From the NCBI GenBank assembly GCA_002238685.1, contig MPMV01000003.1, positions 124,001-188,000 of the forward strand: a DNA stretch of 64,000 nucleotides, in the 5' to 3' direction. Within the stretch, counting starts at the first letter, position 1. Each line of letters begins with the position of its first letter. The stretch comes from a bacterium EF100-94H03 bin56 (GTDB taxonomy: Bacteria > Pseudomonadota > Alphaproteobacteria > SP197). Positions 1-8,948 of this stretch are shown one piece after another. The position numbers and the translations under genes are program-made. The notes under the pieces are model-generated. The model was given only the letters and a program-made list of their open reading frames with translations. It was not told the origin of the DNA and searched no databases.

Positions 1-207
1 CACCTCTCCATCGTCGAGATCGACCAGGAGGTACTTCGCGCGGCGCCGCAACCCCGTCACCCGGCGTCCCGCAAGCCGCCTGGCAAAATCGGGGGGAAAG
101 GGGATCCTGAGATTCGGGCGGCGCACCTCGACATCGGTGATGCGCTGGCCGCAGAGAACGGGCTCGAGACCCCGGCGGACAGTCTCGACTTCAGGAAGTT
201 CCGGCAT
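1..207 (-). CDS. mutM: Formamidopyrimidine-DNA glycosylase, N-terminal part
   Basis: Base-excision repair enzyme that removes oxidised purines such as 8-oxoguanine and cuts the abasic strand. Only the first 69 codons are in the window; the rest lies to the left. The N-terminus reads [16 protein letters not shown], the hallmark of the Fpg/Nei family, where the Pro after the removed Met is the Schiff-base nucleophile and the next Glu is catalytic. The start is fixed by this motif. The gene is divergent from ubiE with about 140 bp between them, the arrangement common in alphaproteobacteria. MutM rather than Nei is favoured by the [10 protein letters not shown] string; the distinguishing zinc finger is outside the window. 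Confidence 0.93.
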   Translation of the reverse strand, partial: MPELPEVETVRRGLEPVLCGQRITDVEVRRPNLRIPFPPDFARRLAGRRVTGLRRRAKYLLVDLDDGEV

Positions 208-349
208 GCAGGCTGCCAGTGGCCATATCTGACAATTGTGACACGTTCACAACAAACGGGTCGCCTTCTCTTCGGTGCCCACTATAGCCCGATCGTCCTG
301 GTGAATTCTCCCGGGATCGGGCAACGACAACCTGTGCTAAAAGGGGGTC

Positions 350-1102
350 ATGACCACGGATGACTATCACGACCATGCCGGCCGTTTCGGCGAGGAGCAT
401 GTCGGTGAGTCCCGCAAGGAGGAGATGGTCGGTGCCGTCTTCGGCGAGGTGGCGCAAGCGTATGACGTGATGAATGATCTCATGTCCGCGGGAATCCATC
501 GCCTGTGGAAACGCGAGATGGTGACTTTGCTGGCCCGCGATCTCTCGTGCGGTCACATCATCGATGTCGCCGGCGGTACCGGCGATGTCGCCTTCGCCCT
601 GGCACGCCGTGGGTTCCGGGTGGATGTTGTCGACATCAACAGGGCCATGATCGATGTCTCGCGATCACGCCGTCCGGCAGGGATTCCCTCGGGATTGCTG
701 GCCTTCGTGTGCGGTCGCGCCGAGGCACTGCCCTATGGAGACCGTTCACTGGACGGCTGCACCAATGCCTTCGGCATCCGCAATGTTACGCACATCGATC
801 AGGCCCTTGCCGAGGCCTTCCGGGTCTTGAGGCCCGGAGGCCGGTTCCTGTGCCTCGAATTCGGCCGTCCGGCGCGGCCCATCGCCGGCCTCTACCACCG
901 TGCCTCGCGGACCGTGATCCCGCGCCTCGGCGCCCTCGTTGCCGGCAGTGCTGGATCCTACCGCTATCTCGTGGAGAGCATCGCCCGCTTTCCCGACCAG
1001 TACCGCTTTGCCGCCATGGTCCGCGAGGCCGGTTTCAGCCATGTGGCGACGCGCAACCTCTCCGGCGGAATCGCCGCATTGACGACGGCCTGGCGCCTGT
1101 GA
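350..1102 (+). CDS. ubiE: Demethylmenaquinone/2-methoxy-6-polyprenyl-1,4-benzoquinol methylase
   Basis: SAM-dependent C-methyltransferase of ubiquinone (and menaquinone) synthesis. The 250-residue protein has the UbiE N-terminal signature with FGEVAQAYDVMNDLMSAG at about residues 31-48, the SAM-binding glycine motif DVAGGTGDVA near residue 73, and the family motifs NAFGIRNV and LRPGGRFLCLEF. Length matches the family (about 250). The ATG at 350 gives the standard short N-terminal extension. It is divergent from mutM. In many alphaproteobacteria ubiB follows directly; here coaBC begins 74 bp downstream instead, so ubiB is absent from this position. Confidence 0.95.
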   Translation: MTTDDYHDHAGRFGEEHVGESRKEEMVGAVFGEVAQAYDVMNDLMSAGIHRLWKREMVTLLARDLSCGHIIDVAGGTGDVAFALARRGFRVDVVDINRAMIDVSRSRRPAGIPSGLLAFVCGRAEALPYGDRSLDGCTNAFGIRNVTHIDQALAEAFRVLRPGGRFLCLEFGRPARPIAGLYHRASRTVIPRLGALVAGSAGSYRYLVESIARFPDQYRFAAMVREAGFSHVATRNLSGGIAALTTAWRL

Positions 1103-1176
1103 TGGCCGTGCCGGAGGGCGGTTCTCCAGGACGTGACAACAGGCGTATAGTGGCGACGGACAAGGGAACCTCGACG

Positions 1177-2382
1177 ATGCTCGACAGCAGGAGTGTCCTT
1201 CTCGTCATCTCGGGCGGCGTTGCCGCCTGCAAGTCTCTCGATCTCATCCGCCGGCTGCGTGCGGAAGGAGCCCGTGTGCGGTGTGTCCTCACTCCGGCCG
1301 CCGTCGAGTTCGTGACGCCTCTTGCCGTGGCGTCACTCTCCGGCGAGCCGGTGTTCCAGGATCTCTTCACGCCAACCGGCGACACCGGGATGGACCACAT
1401 CCGCCTGTCACGGGAGGCCGACCTCGTCGTGGTGGCGCCGGCGACAGCCGATATCATGGGCCGCATGGCAGGCGGTCTTGCGGACGACCTGGCGACAGCG
1501 ATTCTGCTTGCCACCGACAAGCCGGTTCTCGCTGCTCCGTCCATGAATGCGCGCATGTGGGAGAATCCCGCCGTCAGCCGCAATGTTGCCCGGCTCCTCG
1601 CCGACGGTGTCACCATGGTGGGGCCGGAAGCGGGAGATCTCGCCTGCGGCGAAACCGGACCGGGGCGCATGAGCGAACCCGATGCCATCGTCGATGCGAT
1701 CGCCGCCCTCCTCGGGCAGGACGGCTCGCGGCCGCTCAGCGGCCGCCACGTTCTCGTCACAAGCGGCCCGACCCGTGAACCGGTTGATCCGGTGCGCTAT
1801 GTCGGCAACCGCAGCTCCGGCAAGCAGGGACATGCGCTGGCGACAGCCTGTGTCGACCTCGGCGCCAGGGTGACCCTGGTGTCGGGGCCCGTGGCGCTTG
1901 CCGATCCGCCGGGGACTGATGTTGTCCACGTCGAGACGGCCTGCGACATGCTGCATGCCTGCCTCGATGCCCTGCCTGCCGATGCCGCGGTGTGCGCCGC
2001 CGCCGTCGCCGACTGGCGGGTGGCCGAACCGCGGTCCGCCAAGTGGAAGAAGGGTTCCGGCGGTACGCCGGTTCTCGAACTTGTCGAGAATCCCGACATT
2101 CTTGCCACCCTCGCGTCTCCGGGAAACAGCCGGCCAGGCCTTGTCATCGGCTTTGCCGCCGAGACCGGTGACGTGCTTGGAGAAGCGACGAGAAAGCGCG
2201 CCGCCAAGAAGTGCGACTGGATCGTTGCCAACGATGTCAGCCCGGGAACGGACACCTTCGGTGGAAATGACAACCTCATCCAGCTGGTGGGCCCCGAGGG
2301 CGCGGAAACATGGCCCCGCATGGCCAAGACAGACGTCGCGCGGCGGCTGGCCGGAAGAATTGCGGATCACTTCAACCCATGA
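1177..2382 (+). CDS. coaBC: Bifunctional phosphopantothenoylcysteine decarboxylase/phosphopantothenate-cysteine ligase
   Basis: Carries out two consecutive steps of coenzyme A synthesis: CTP-dependent joining of 4'-phosphopantothenate and cysteine (CoaB, C-terminal half) and FMN-dependent decarboxylation to 4'-phosphopantetheine (CoaC, N-terminal half). The 401-residue length is typical. Visible CoaC features are the early SGGVAACKS flavin loop, the catalytic His in MDHIRLS, the PSMNARMW substrate motif and the Cys in DLACGETGPGRM. CoaB features are TSGPTREPVDPVRYVGNRSSG, the AAVADW motif and the Lys-rich WKKGSG. The frame stays open far upstream (to 505), but homology begins at MLDSRSVLL, so the ATG at 1177 is chosen. 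Confidence 0.95.
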   Translation: MLDSRSVLLVISGGVAACKSLDLIRRLRAEGARVRCVLTPAAVEFVTPLAVASLSGEPVFQDLFTPTGDTGMDHIRLSREADLVVVAPATADIMGRMAGGLADDLATAILLATDKPVLAAPSMNARMWENPAVSRNVARLLADGVTMVGPEAGDLACGETGPGRMSEPDAIVDAIAALLGQDGSRPLSGRHVLVTSGPTREPVDPVRYVGNRSSGKQGHALATACVDLGARVTLVSGPVALADPPGTDVVHVETACDMLHACLDALPADAAVCAAAVADWRVAEPRSAKWKKGSGGTPVLELVENPDILATLASPGNSRPGLVIGFAAETGDVLGEATRKRAAKKCDWIVANDVSPGTDTFGGNDNLIQLVGPEGAETWPRMAKTDVARRLAGRIADHFNP

Positions 2383-2477
2383 CGGTGCTCTTCCCCCGGG
2401 ACCCGTCTTCATGGGGGCGTCTTCCCCGACGATCATTCAGGCCCATGATGGTGCTCGGGGCATCCGTGCGCTGATCC

Positions 2478-3281
2478 ATGAACCTCTCCGACTTCAACGA
2501 AGAGCAGCTTCACCGCTATGCCCGGCACATCGTCATGCCCGAGGTGGGCGGCGCCGGGCAGATCAGACTGCTCAACTCGCGGGTGCTCGTTGTCGGAGCA
2601 GGTGGTCTCGGGTCGCCGCTTCTCATGTACCTGGCGGCCGCCGGCGTCGGCACCCTGGGCGTGATCGATGACGACCGGGTTGATCTGTCGAACCTGCAGC
2701 GCCAGATCATTCACACGACCCCGCGGATCGGCGACTGGAAGACCGAAAGCGCGCGCAGCACCATCGCCGCCATCAATCCCGGCGTCGAGGTCCGCTGTCA
2801 CTCGGAACGTCTCGACCACCTCAATGCGCTGACCATTCTTGCCGACTACGATCTGGTGTGTGACGGCTCGGACAATTTCCCGACACGCTATCTCGTCAAC
2901 GACGCCTGTCACCTGGCGGCGAAGCCCCTGGTGAGTGCCGCCATGATGCGCTTCGACGGCCAGCTGACGACCTTTCCTGTCGGCGGCCCGTGCTACCGGT
3001 GCCTGTTTCCCGAAGCCCCTCCGGACGGTCTCGTGCCGTCCTGCTCGGAGGCTGGCATCCTGGGCGCCATTGCCGGCGTCATGGGGACGCTGCAGGCCGC
3101 CGAGGCCATCAAGGAACTGCTCGAGCTCGGCGACCGCCTCGCCGGCACCCTGCTGATCTACGATGCCCTGGCGGCCTCCTTTCACCGGGTCAGTTACGAG
3201 CGTGATCCCGGCTGCGCGTTGTGCGGCGAGGTGCCGGGCATTGTCGATCTGTCGCCCCACGACGGTCGGTCGCGTCCGTGA
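2478..3281 (+). CDS. moeB: HesA/MoeB/ThiF-family sulfur-carrier adenylyltransferase
   Basis: E1-like enzyme that adenylates the C-terminal Gly-Gly of a small sulfur-carrier protein (MoaD in molybdopterin synthesis, or ThiS). The 267-residue protein shows the Rossmann motif VVGAGGLGSP near residue 38, the DDDRVDLSNLQRQ segment with its nucleotide-binding Arg, CDGSDNFPTRY, and two CxxC zinc pairs (CYRC near residue 175 and CALC near 252). There is no C-terminal rhodanese domain, which separates it from MOCS3-type proteins. Its stop overlaps the cobH start by 4 nt (GTGA), so it is read with the cobalamin genes although no B12 role is known for it. MoeB versus ThiF cannot be settled from sequence alone. 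Confidence 0.85.
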   Translation: MNLSDFNEEQLHRYARHIVMPEVGGAGQIRLLNSRVLVVGAGGLGSPLLMYLAAAGVGTLGVIDDDRVDLSNLQRQIIHTTPRIGDWKTESARSTIAAINPGVEVRCHSERLDHLNALTILADYDLVCDGSDNFPTRYLVNDACHLAAKPLVSAAMMRFDGQLTTFPVGGPCYRCLFPEAPPDGLVPSCSEAGILGAIAGVMGTLQAAEAIKELLELGDRLAGTLLIYDALAASFHRVSYERDPGCALCGEVPGIVDLSPHDGRSRP

Positions 3282-3895
3282 ACGCCTACAGCTACCTCAA
3301 TGACGGCGCCCTGATCTACGCCCGGTCGCGATCGATCATCGAGGCCGAAACCGGGTTGTCAGTGGTGCCGGAGACCTTGCGCGAGGTGGCGGTCAGGCTC
3401 GTTCACAGTTGCGGCATGACCGACGTGGTGGAGGATCTCGATGCCTCGCCCGGGGCGGTGGCCGCCGGCCGTCGGGCGCTTGCCTGCGGGGCGCCGGTGC
3501 TGTGCGATGTCGACATGACGGCGAGAGGAATCATCACCCGGCTGCTGCCGGCGCAAAACCGCGTCGTGTGCACGGTCCACACGTCCCGGGTGCGCCATCA
3601 TGCGAAGCGTTCCGCCACCACGCGTTCATGGGCGGCGGCGGACCTCTGGGGCGGCATGCTCGAGGACGCCGTGGTGGCCATCGGCAATGCGCCTACCGCA
3701 CTCTACCGGGTTCTCGAGAAAGCGCAGGATGTCCGCCCGGCCCTGGTCGTCGGCATGCCCGTCGGATTTGTCGGTGCGGCGGAAGCGAAACGTGCCCTGG
3801 CGGAGAGCGGCCTTGACTACATCACGGTTCACGGTCGCCGTGGCGGCAGCGCCATGACAGCGGCGGCGGTGAATGCGCTTCACGGGACTCTCTAG
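3278..3895 (+). CDS. cobH: Precorrin-8X methylmutase
   Basis: Moves the C11 methyl group to C12, turning precorrin-8X into hydrogenobyrinate. The 205-residue length is typical of CobH/CbiC. The catalytic His is residue 43 in LVHSCGM, and the family strings CGAPVLCDVDMTARGI and AIGNAPTAL are present. The frame is open from 3221, but the GTG at 3278 overlaps the moeB stop as GTGA and gives the normal N-terminus (VNAYSYLNDGALIYARS), so it is chosen. It is the first gene of the cobH-cobL-cobI-cbiG/cobJ-cobM run. Confidence 0.94.
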   Translation: MNAYSYLNDGALIYARSRSIIEAETGLSVVPETLREVAVRLVHSCGMTDVVEDLDASPGAVAAGRRALACGAPVLCDVDMTARGIITRLLPAQNRVVCTVHTSRVRHHAKRSATTRSWAAADLWGGMLEDAVVAIGNAPTALYRVLEKAQDVRPALVVGMPVGFVGAAEAKRALAESGLDYITVHGRRGGSAMTAAAVNALHGTL

Positions 3896-5101
3896 GTGAC
3901 GCCCTGGCTTGCCGTTGTCGGCCTCGGCGAGGACGGCCCGGATGCTCTGACCGACGCCGCGCGGGCGCTAATCGACGGCGCCGAGGTGCTGGTGGGTGGC
4001 CGCCGTCACCTCGCCATGGTTGATGCGGGCGACAGGCCCACGCTCGCCTGGGAGTCACCCCTTTCGCGGACAGTGGAGGCGATTGCCGCCCACGAGGGAC
4101 ACCCGGTCTGTGTCCTGGCGACAGGGGATCCGATGCATTACGGCATCGGTGTCACGCTGGCGCGCCGCTTCGGCAGGGAGGCTCTGGTGGTGCTGCCGGC
4201 GCCGTCGGCCTTTTCCCTTGCCTGTGCCCGCCTTGCCTGGCCGCTGGCCGCGACTGTCCAGCTCACGCTGCACGGGAGGCCGCCGGAGCTCTTGCGCGCC
4301 GACCTCGTACCCGGCCAGAAGATGCTGATCCTTTCCCACGACGCGACAACGCCGCCAACCGTCTGCCGCCTGCTCTGCGAGGCGGGTTACGGTGCAAGCG
4401 AGGTCCATGTCCTGTGTCATCTGGGCGGCGGCAGGGAGCGTGTGCTGAGCGGCACTGCCCGGACACTGCTCGATTGCCAGGCAGACGATCTCAATACCCT
4501 GGCGATCGATCCGAAGGCCGATGCCGGAGTGTTGCCGCTTCCCCGCACACCGGGTCTTCCCGACAGCGCCTTCCGCAACGACGGACAGCTGACCCGGCGA
4601 GAAGTAAGAGCGGCGACCCTGGCAGCGCTGATGCCCCTTGGAGGACAACGTCTGTGGGATGTCGGCGCCGGTTGCGGTTCCATTGCCATCGAGTGGATGC
4701 GGGCAGCCGGGCAGGCCACGGCGATTGCCATCGAGCGCGATCCGGCACGGTCGGCCATCATTGCCGAGAACGCCGCGGCCCTGGGTGTTCCCGGGATCGC
4801 TATCGTCACGGGCGCCGCACCGGCGGCCCTGGCACAACTCGAGGCCCCCGACGCGGTGTTCATTGGCGGTGGCCTTGCCGCCGGCACCATTGCCGGGCCG
4901 TGCTGGGATGCGCTGCCACGGGGAGGACGCCTGGTCGCCAATGCGGTGACCGTGGAGAGCGAACAGGTGCTGGCCACCCTCCACCGGGACCTTGGGGGCG
5001 ACCTGGTGCGGATTGCCGTCTCGCATGTCCGGCCGGTGGGCGGGTTCTCCGGCTGGAAGCCGTCGATGCCGGTGACGCAATGGCGTGTCATCAAGCCATG
5101 A
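3896..5101 (+). CDS. cobL: Precorrin-6Y C5,15-methyltransferase (decarboxylating), CbiE-CbiT fusion
   Basis: Bifunctional corrin-ring enzyme that methylates C5 and C15 and decarboxylates the C12 acetate side chain. The 401-residue protein has an N-terminal CbiE-type tetrapyrrole methyltransferase domain (about 1-200: VVGLGEDGPDALTDAAR, then CVLATGDPMHYGIG) and a C-terminal CbiT class I methyltransferase domain (about 215-400: TRREVRAATLAAL, SAM loop WDVGAGCGSIAIEWMR, then DAVFIGGG). The GTG start at 3896 abuts the cobH stop codon with no gap, and the stop overlaps the cobI start by 4 nt. Confidence 0.95.
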   Translation: MTPWLAVVGLGEDGPDALTDAARALIDGAEVLVGGRRHLAMVDAGDRPTLAWESPLSRTVEAIAAHEGHPVCVLATGDPMHYGIGVTLARRFGREALVVLPAPSAFSLACARLAWPLAATVQLTLHGRPPELLRADLVPGQKMLILSHDATTPPTVCRLLCEAGYGASEVHVLCHLGGGRERVLSGTARTLLDCQADDLNTLAIDPKADAGVLPLPRTPGLPDSAFRNDGQLTRREVRAATLAALMPLGGQRLWDVGAGCGSIAIEWMRAAGQATAIAIERDPARSAIIAENAAALGVPGIAIVTGAAPAALAQLEAPDAVFIGGGLAAGTIAGPCWDALPRGGRLVANAVTVESEQVLATLHRDLGGDLVRIAVSHVRPVGGFSGWKPSMPVTQWRVIKP

Positions 5102-5805
5102 CTGCGGGGGTTCTCTATGGTCTTGGTGTGGGCCCGGGTGATCCTGAACTCGTTACCCTGAAGGCGTACCGCATTCTGGGCGAGGTTCCCGTCATCGCCT
5201 GGCCTGCTCCGCAGTCGGGCGAAAGTCTGGCCCGCTCGATCGTCGCCCCGTGGCTGCGCGGCGACCGGGAGGAAATAGCCATACGCATGCCGCTCGATGC
5301 CAGGCGGTTTCCGGCCGAAGAGGTCTACACCCGCGCGGTCGACGCCATCAGCCGTCATCTCGATGCCGGTCGGGATGTCGCCGCCATCTGCGAGGGCGAT
5401 CCGTTCTTTTACGGGAGTTTCATGTATCTCTTTGCCCGTGTGGCAGACCGCTACCAGGTCGAGGTGGTGCCTGGTGTTTCCTCTCTCATGGCCTGCCCGG
5501 CGGCCGCTGGCGTGCCACTGGCAGCGCGGGACGATGCACTGCTGGTCTGTCCGGGCACCCTCGCCGATGCCGCGATGACGGAACGCCTTGCCCTTGCCGA
5601 CTCTGTCGCGATCATCAAGGTGGGACGCCATCTGGCCAGGATCAGAGGCGTTCTCGATGCGGCGGGCCTGCTCGGACACGCATGGTATGTGGCCCATGCC
5701 ACCATGGGACACCAGGTCGTGATGCCCCTTGCGGACGTCACCGAGGATGCCGGACCCTATTTTTCCATGATTCTTGTTCATCGCCGCGGCGAGGCATGGC
5801 GATGA
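5098..5805 (+). CDS. cobI: Precorrin-2 C20-methyltransferase
   Basis: First committed methylation of the aerobic corrin pathway, SAM plus precorrin-2 giving precorrin-3A. The 235-residue protein has the tetrapyrrole-methylase N-terminus LYGLGVGPGDPELVTLKA, the ICEGDPFFYGSF SAM-binding segment and VVPGVSSLMACPAAAGVPL, all typical of CobI/CbiL. Start ATG 5098 forms an ATGA overlap with the cobL stop. Downstream it overlaps the cbiG/cobJ start. Confidence 0.95.
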   Translation: MTAGVLYGLGVGPGDPELVTLKAYRILGEVPVIAWPAPQSGESLARSIVAPWLRGDREEIAIRMPLDARRFPAEEVYTRAVDAISRHLDAGRDVAAICEGDPFFYGSFMYLFARVADRYQVEVVPGVSSLMACPAAAGVPLAARDDALLVCPGTLADAAMTERLALADSVAIIKVGRHLARIRGVLDAAGLLGHAWYVAHATMGHQVVMPLADVTEDAGPYFSMILVHRRGEAWR

Positions 5806-7592
5806 CCCTTCCCGCCGGGACCGCGGTGATCTGCCTTGCCGCCTCGGGGCTGCCGACGGCGAGACGGATCGCCGAAAGCCTGCCCGGCGCCCGCGTGCAC
5901 GGCCTCGCGCACCGGGTGGGATGTGCCGATGTCACATTCACGGCGACTGTGGACCATGTGGCGGACCTCTTCGCTGCCGGTGTGCCCGTCATCGGTGTCT
6001 GCGCCACCGGCATCCTGATTCGCGCGGTGGCAGCCCTTGTCGCCGACAAGACGAACGAACCCCCCTTGCTGGCCGTGACCGAGGACGGAACATCGATCAT
6101 CCCGCTTCTCGGCGGCCATCGGGGCGCCAACCGGCTGGCGCGCCATTGCGCCGCGGTGACGGGCGGCCATGCGGTGACGACCACTCTGGGCGACGTGCGC
6201 TTCACCCGCGCCCTCGACGAGATGCCGAGAGGCTGGCGGCTTGCCGCCACCTCCCGCACGGCCCCGGTGATGGCCGCTGTCGCCGCCGGCGAGACGGTTC
6301 GCCTCAGGGTGGAGGCGGGTGATGGGACATGGCTGGGCGAGACGGGTCTTGATTCCTCCGATGACGGGCGCCTCGAGGTGTGTGTGACCGACCGCAGTGA
6401 CCGGTCGGCGGATCTCGTGATGCACCCCCCTGTGCTTGCCGTTGGCGCCGGTTGCGAACGCGGTTGTGATGCCGAAGAACTGGTGTCGCTTGTGCTCGAG
6501 ACCCTGGCGCAAGCGGGTCTGGCGCAACAGGCCGTCGCCTGTGTCGCCAGCCTGGAGCTCAAGTCCGATGAACCGGCGATGCTGGCCCTTGCCGAACGCC
6601 TTGACGTGCCGCTGGTGGTCTTCCCGGCCGAACGTCTCGAGGAGGAGTTGCCGCGCCTTCGCCATCCGTCCGACATTGTCCATGCCGTCACCGGCTGCCA
6701 TGGCGTGGCGGAGGGTGCTGCCCTGGCGGTGGCCGGAGATGCGGGCGATCTCGTGGTGGCCAAGACCAGGTCGCGGCGGGCCACCTGCGCTGTTGCCCGG
6801 GCACCTGACGCCATCGATGCCGATGCCGTCGGCGTGAGGCCAGGCCATCTCGCGATTGTCGGCCTCGGGCCGGGCGCGAACCATCTGAGGACGCTGCAGG
6901 CCAGCCGGGCCATTGGCGAGGCAAGCGACGTGGTCGGCTATGGCGCCTACCTCGATCTCATACCCGCCCTGGCGCGCGCCAAGACCTGCCATGCCTTTGG
7001 CCTCGGCGAGGAGACCGGACGCTGCCGGCATGCCCTTGATCTTGCCGCCGCTGGCAGGAAGGTCGTCCTTGTCAGCTCCGGCGATCCGGGCATCTACGCC
7101 ATGGCAAGCCTGGTTCACGAACTGGTTGACGGTTCCACCCGGTGGCGGGGCGTCGGGATCAGCGTGATCCCCGGCATTTCCGCGGTGCAGCTTGCGGCAG
7201 CCGAGTCGGGGGCCCCCATCGGCCACGATTTCTGCGCCATCTCCCTTTCGGATCTCCTGACACCTCGTGACACCGTGCTCGCCCGCGTGCGGGCGGCCGC
7301 CGAGGGTGATTTCGTGGTGGCCTTCTACAATCCGGTGTCCGGACGCCGGCGTCTTCTCCTCGGCCTCGCCCGGGACATCCTCCTCGAACACCGGGATCCC
7401 GCCACGCCGGTGGTCATCGGCCGCCTGCTGGGGCGCGAGGGGCATTCCCTTGCCCACACGACACTGGCCTCGCTGGATGCCGGTGCGGTCGACATGCTGA
7501 GCCTCGTCATCGTCGGTTCGTCGCAGACCAGGCGCTACCGCCACCGGGGGCGCACCGTGGTCTACACGCCGCGCGGTTACGACGCATCATGA
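5802..7592 (+). CDS. cobJ: CbiG/CobE-CobJ fusion: cobalt-precorrin-5A hydrolase-like plus precorrin-3B C17-methyltransferase
   Basis: A fused corrin-ring enzyme of about 596 residues. Residues about 1-210 resemble the CbiG N-terminal region (VICLAASGLPTARRIAES; GVCATGILIRAVA; PLLGGHRGANRLA). Residues about 210-340 match the CbiG C-terminal/CobE domain (AVGAGCERGCDAEEL, ELKSDEPAMLALAE). Residues about 345-596 are CobJ/CbiH (IVGLGPGANHLRTLQ, VGYGAYLDL, SSGDPGIYAMASL, VIPGISAVQLAAA, FYNPVSGRR). CobJ performs the ring-contraction-linked C17 methylation. CbiG opens the lactone in the cobalt-early route, and the role of its domain in an aerobic-style set is uncertain. Start ATG 5802 (ATGA with cobI) is chosen; ATG 5796 in the same frame is an alternative. 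Confidence 0.9.
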   Translation: MTLPAGTAVICLAASGLPTARRIAESLPGARVHGLAHRVGCADVTFTATVDHVADLFAAGVPVIGVCATGILIRAVAALVADKTNEPPLLAVTEDGTSIIPLLGGHRGANRLARHCAAVTGGHAVTTTLGDVRFTRALDEMPRGWRLAATSRTAPVMAAVAAGETVRLRVEAGDGTWLGETGLDSSDDGRLEVCVTDRSDRSADLVMHPPVLAVGAGCERGCDAEELVSLVLETLAQAGLAQQAVACVASLELKSDEPAMLALAERLDVPLVVFPAERLEEELPRLRHPSDIVHAVTGCHGVAEGAALAVAGDAGDLVVAKTRSRRATCAVARAPDAIDADAVGVRPGHLAIVGLGPGANHLRTLQASRAIGEASDVVGYGAYLDLIPALARAKTCHAFGLGEETGRCRHALDLAAAGRKVVLVSSGDPGIYAMASLVHELVDGSTRWRGVGISVIPGISAVQLAAAESGAPIGHDFCAISLSDLLTPRDTVLARVRAAAEGDFVVAFYNPVSGRRRLLLGLARDILLEHRDPATPVVIGRLLGREGHSLAHTTLASLDAGAVDMLSLVIVGSSQTRRYRHRGRTVVYTPRGYDAS

Positions 7593-8347
7593 CCGTTCAC
7601 TTCATCGGCGCCGGGCCGGGTGCGGCCGATCTCGTGACCGTGCGTGGTCGCAGGCTGATCCGTTCGTCGCCGCTGGTGCTCTATGCCGGTTCCCTGGTGC
7701 CCTGCGAGCTCGTAGCCGAAGCGGCTGCCGGCGCGCGCATCATCGATACCGCGCCCCTTCATCTCGACGAGATCATCTACCTCATGGCCGGGGCCAGCCA
7801 GGCCGGTGACGATGTCGCCCGCCTGCAGTCCGGCGATCCCTCTGTCTACGGCGCCATCGCCGAGCAGATTCGCCGCCTCGATGCTCTCGGAATCGCCTGG
7901 GACATCACCCCCGGCGTTCCCTCGTTTGCCGCCGCCGCCGCCGCCATCGGCCGGGAGCTCACCCTGCCGGAGGTCTCGCAGACGGTCATCCTCACGCGGA
8001 CCGCCGTGCGAGCGAGCGCCATGCCGGAAGGTGAGAACCTGGCCGACCTGGCCCGCACCGGGGCCACCCTCGCGATCCATCTCTCCGTCAACAATCTCGC
8101 ACGCGTTGTGCGCACGCTGGTGCCGGTCTGCGGCGGCGACTGCCCGGTGACTGTCGCCTACCGCGTCGGCTGGCCCGACGAGTTGCTGATCCACGGCACG
8201 CTCGATGACGTCCGCGCAAAGGTCAAGCAGGCCCGGATCACGCGAACGGCGCTCATTCTCGTCGGCCGCGTCCTCGAAGGGACTGATTTTCGTTCAAGCA
8301 TGCTCTACGACGAGACCCACCACCACGTGCTGCGGCCCCGGCGCTGA
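7589..8347 (+). CDS. cobM: Precorrin-4 C11-methyltransferase
   Basis: Methylates C11 of precorrin-4 to give precorrin-5. The 252-residue protein has the family N-terminus VHFIGAGPGAADLVTVRG, VLYAGSLVP, the SAM-site string LQSGDPSVYGAIAEQ and ITPGVPSFAAAAAAIG, and ends with the usual YRVGWPDE and RTALILVG segments. It overlaps cobJ by 4 nt and is the last gene of this cob run. cobK (precorrin-6A reductase), cobF, cobG and the late genes are not in the window. The gene ends exactly where the decayed restriction locus begins. Confidence 0.95.
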   Translation: MTVHFIGAGPGAADLVTVRGRRLIRSSPLVLYAGSLVPCELVAEAAAGARIIDTAPLHLDEIIYLMAGASQAGDDVARLQSGDPSVYGAIAEQIRRLDALGIAWDITPGVPSFAAAAAAIGRELTLPEVSQTVILTRTAVRASAMPEGENLADLARTGATLAIHLSVNNLARVVRTLVPVCGGDCPVTVAYRVGWPDELLIHGTLDDVRAKVKQARITRTALILVGRVLEGTDFRSSMLYDETHHHVLRPRR

Positions 8348-8948
8348 ACAATGGTGCCGTTTCGGACTCCGGCGCATCTTCCCGTCCGACGTCATGAACG
8401 CCCCACTGGTGCGGAACCAGGAAGGTGTCTCGTCCTTGCGGGCCCGGAATTGGTTGAACGTGCCTTCGATGGTGGCGTTTTCGTCGCCGGGGACTGTCAA
8501 CTCGGTCACGACCAAGCGAAAACCGTTCAAGAAAAGCACCGCATCAGACCGGCGGTTGAGTCGTCCCTCGATCACCGTGAACTGGTTCACCATAAGCCAA
8601 TCGTTGGCCTCGGTTCGTTGAAATGACAGCGGTGCCTATGTTGCCGTCCTCCCATGAAACCTCGACCGGCAGGCCCTTGATCAGGTCGTGATGCAGGCGG
8701 CGGTTTTCTTCAATGAGGGATGGGGCCTCCGCCTGTCGTACCGTGCGCGGCACGTCCTTCAGCGTTTCGTTGGGCGAAGCGTGTGAGTGCCTTGGGGAGT
8801 TGACCGGTCAGCGGTACTTCATCGTTGCTGCCGCGCTCCGGTGTTGGGTCTTTCGGGCGGATGTCCGGTCTGTGGAGTATGCATAGCCCAAATCGGCGGG
8901 CCGCGCGAAACCTGCGTCTTCGGCTTTGCTCTCGCTGATTCTGGCCAT
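8348..8948 (-). pseudogene. hsdR: Decayed type I restriction endonuclease subunit R (hsdR), N-terminal remnant
   Basis: Three consecutive minus-strand segments in different frames match the start of HsdR. The first (8948 down to 8808) has SESKAEDAGF...DLGYAYSTDR, like the ESEVEDAALAWLEELGY opening of HsdR. The second (about 8753-8600) has APSLIEENRRLHHDLIKG. The third (about 8593-8385) has NQFTVIEGRLNRRSD and VLFLNGFRLVVTEL, the conserved N-terminal nuclease-domain region. Frameshifts separate them, and the motor domains are absent because cobM begins where the remnant ends. The first ATG (8948) overlaps the upstream DUF4411 stop as TGATG, suggesting it was once the last gene of that operon. 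The domain assignment is from memory of the family. Confidence 0.75.

Noticed and set aside
505-2382. Single 625-codon frame covering ubiE and coaBC
   Set aside because: The first 220 codons read the ubiE gene out of frame; the true coaBC start is at 1177.
2383-2477. Cobalamin riboswitch before the moeB-cob genes
   Set aside because: The 95-bp gap lacks a B12-box-like GCCACTG element and is too short for the full cobalamin riboswitch.
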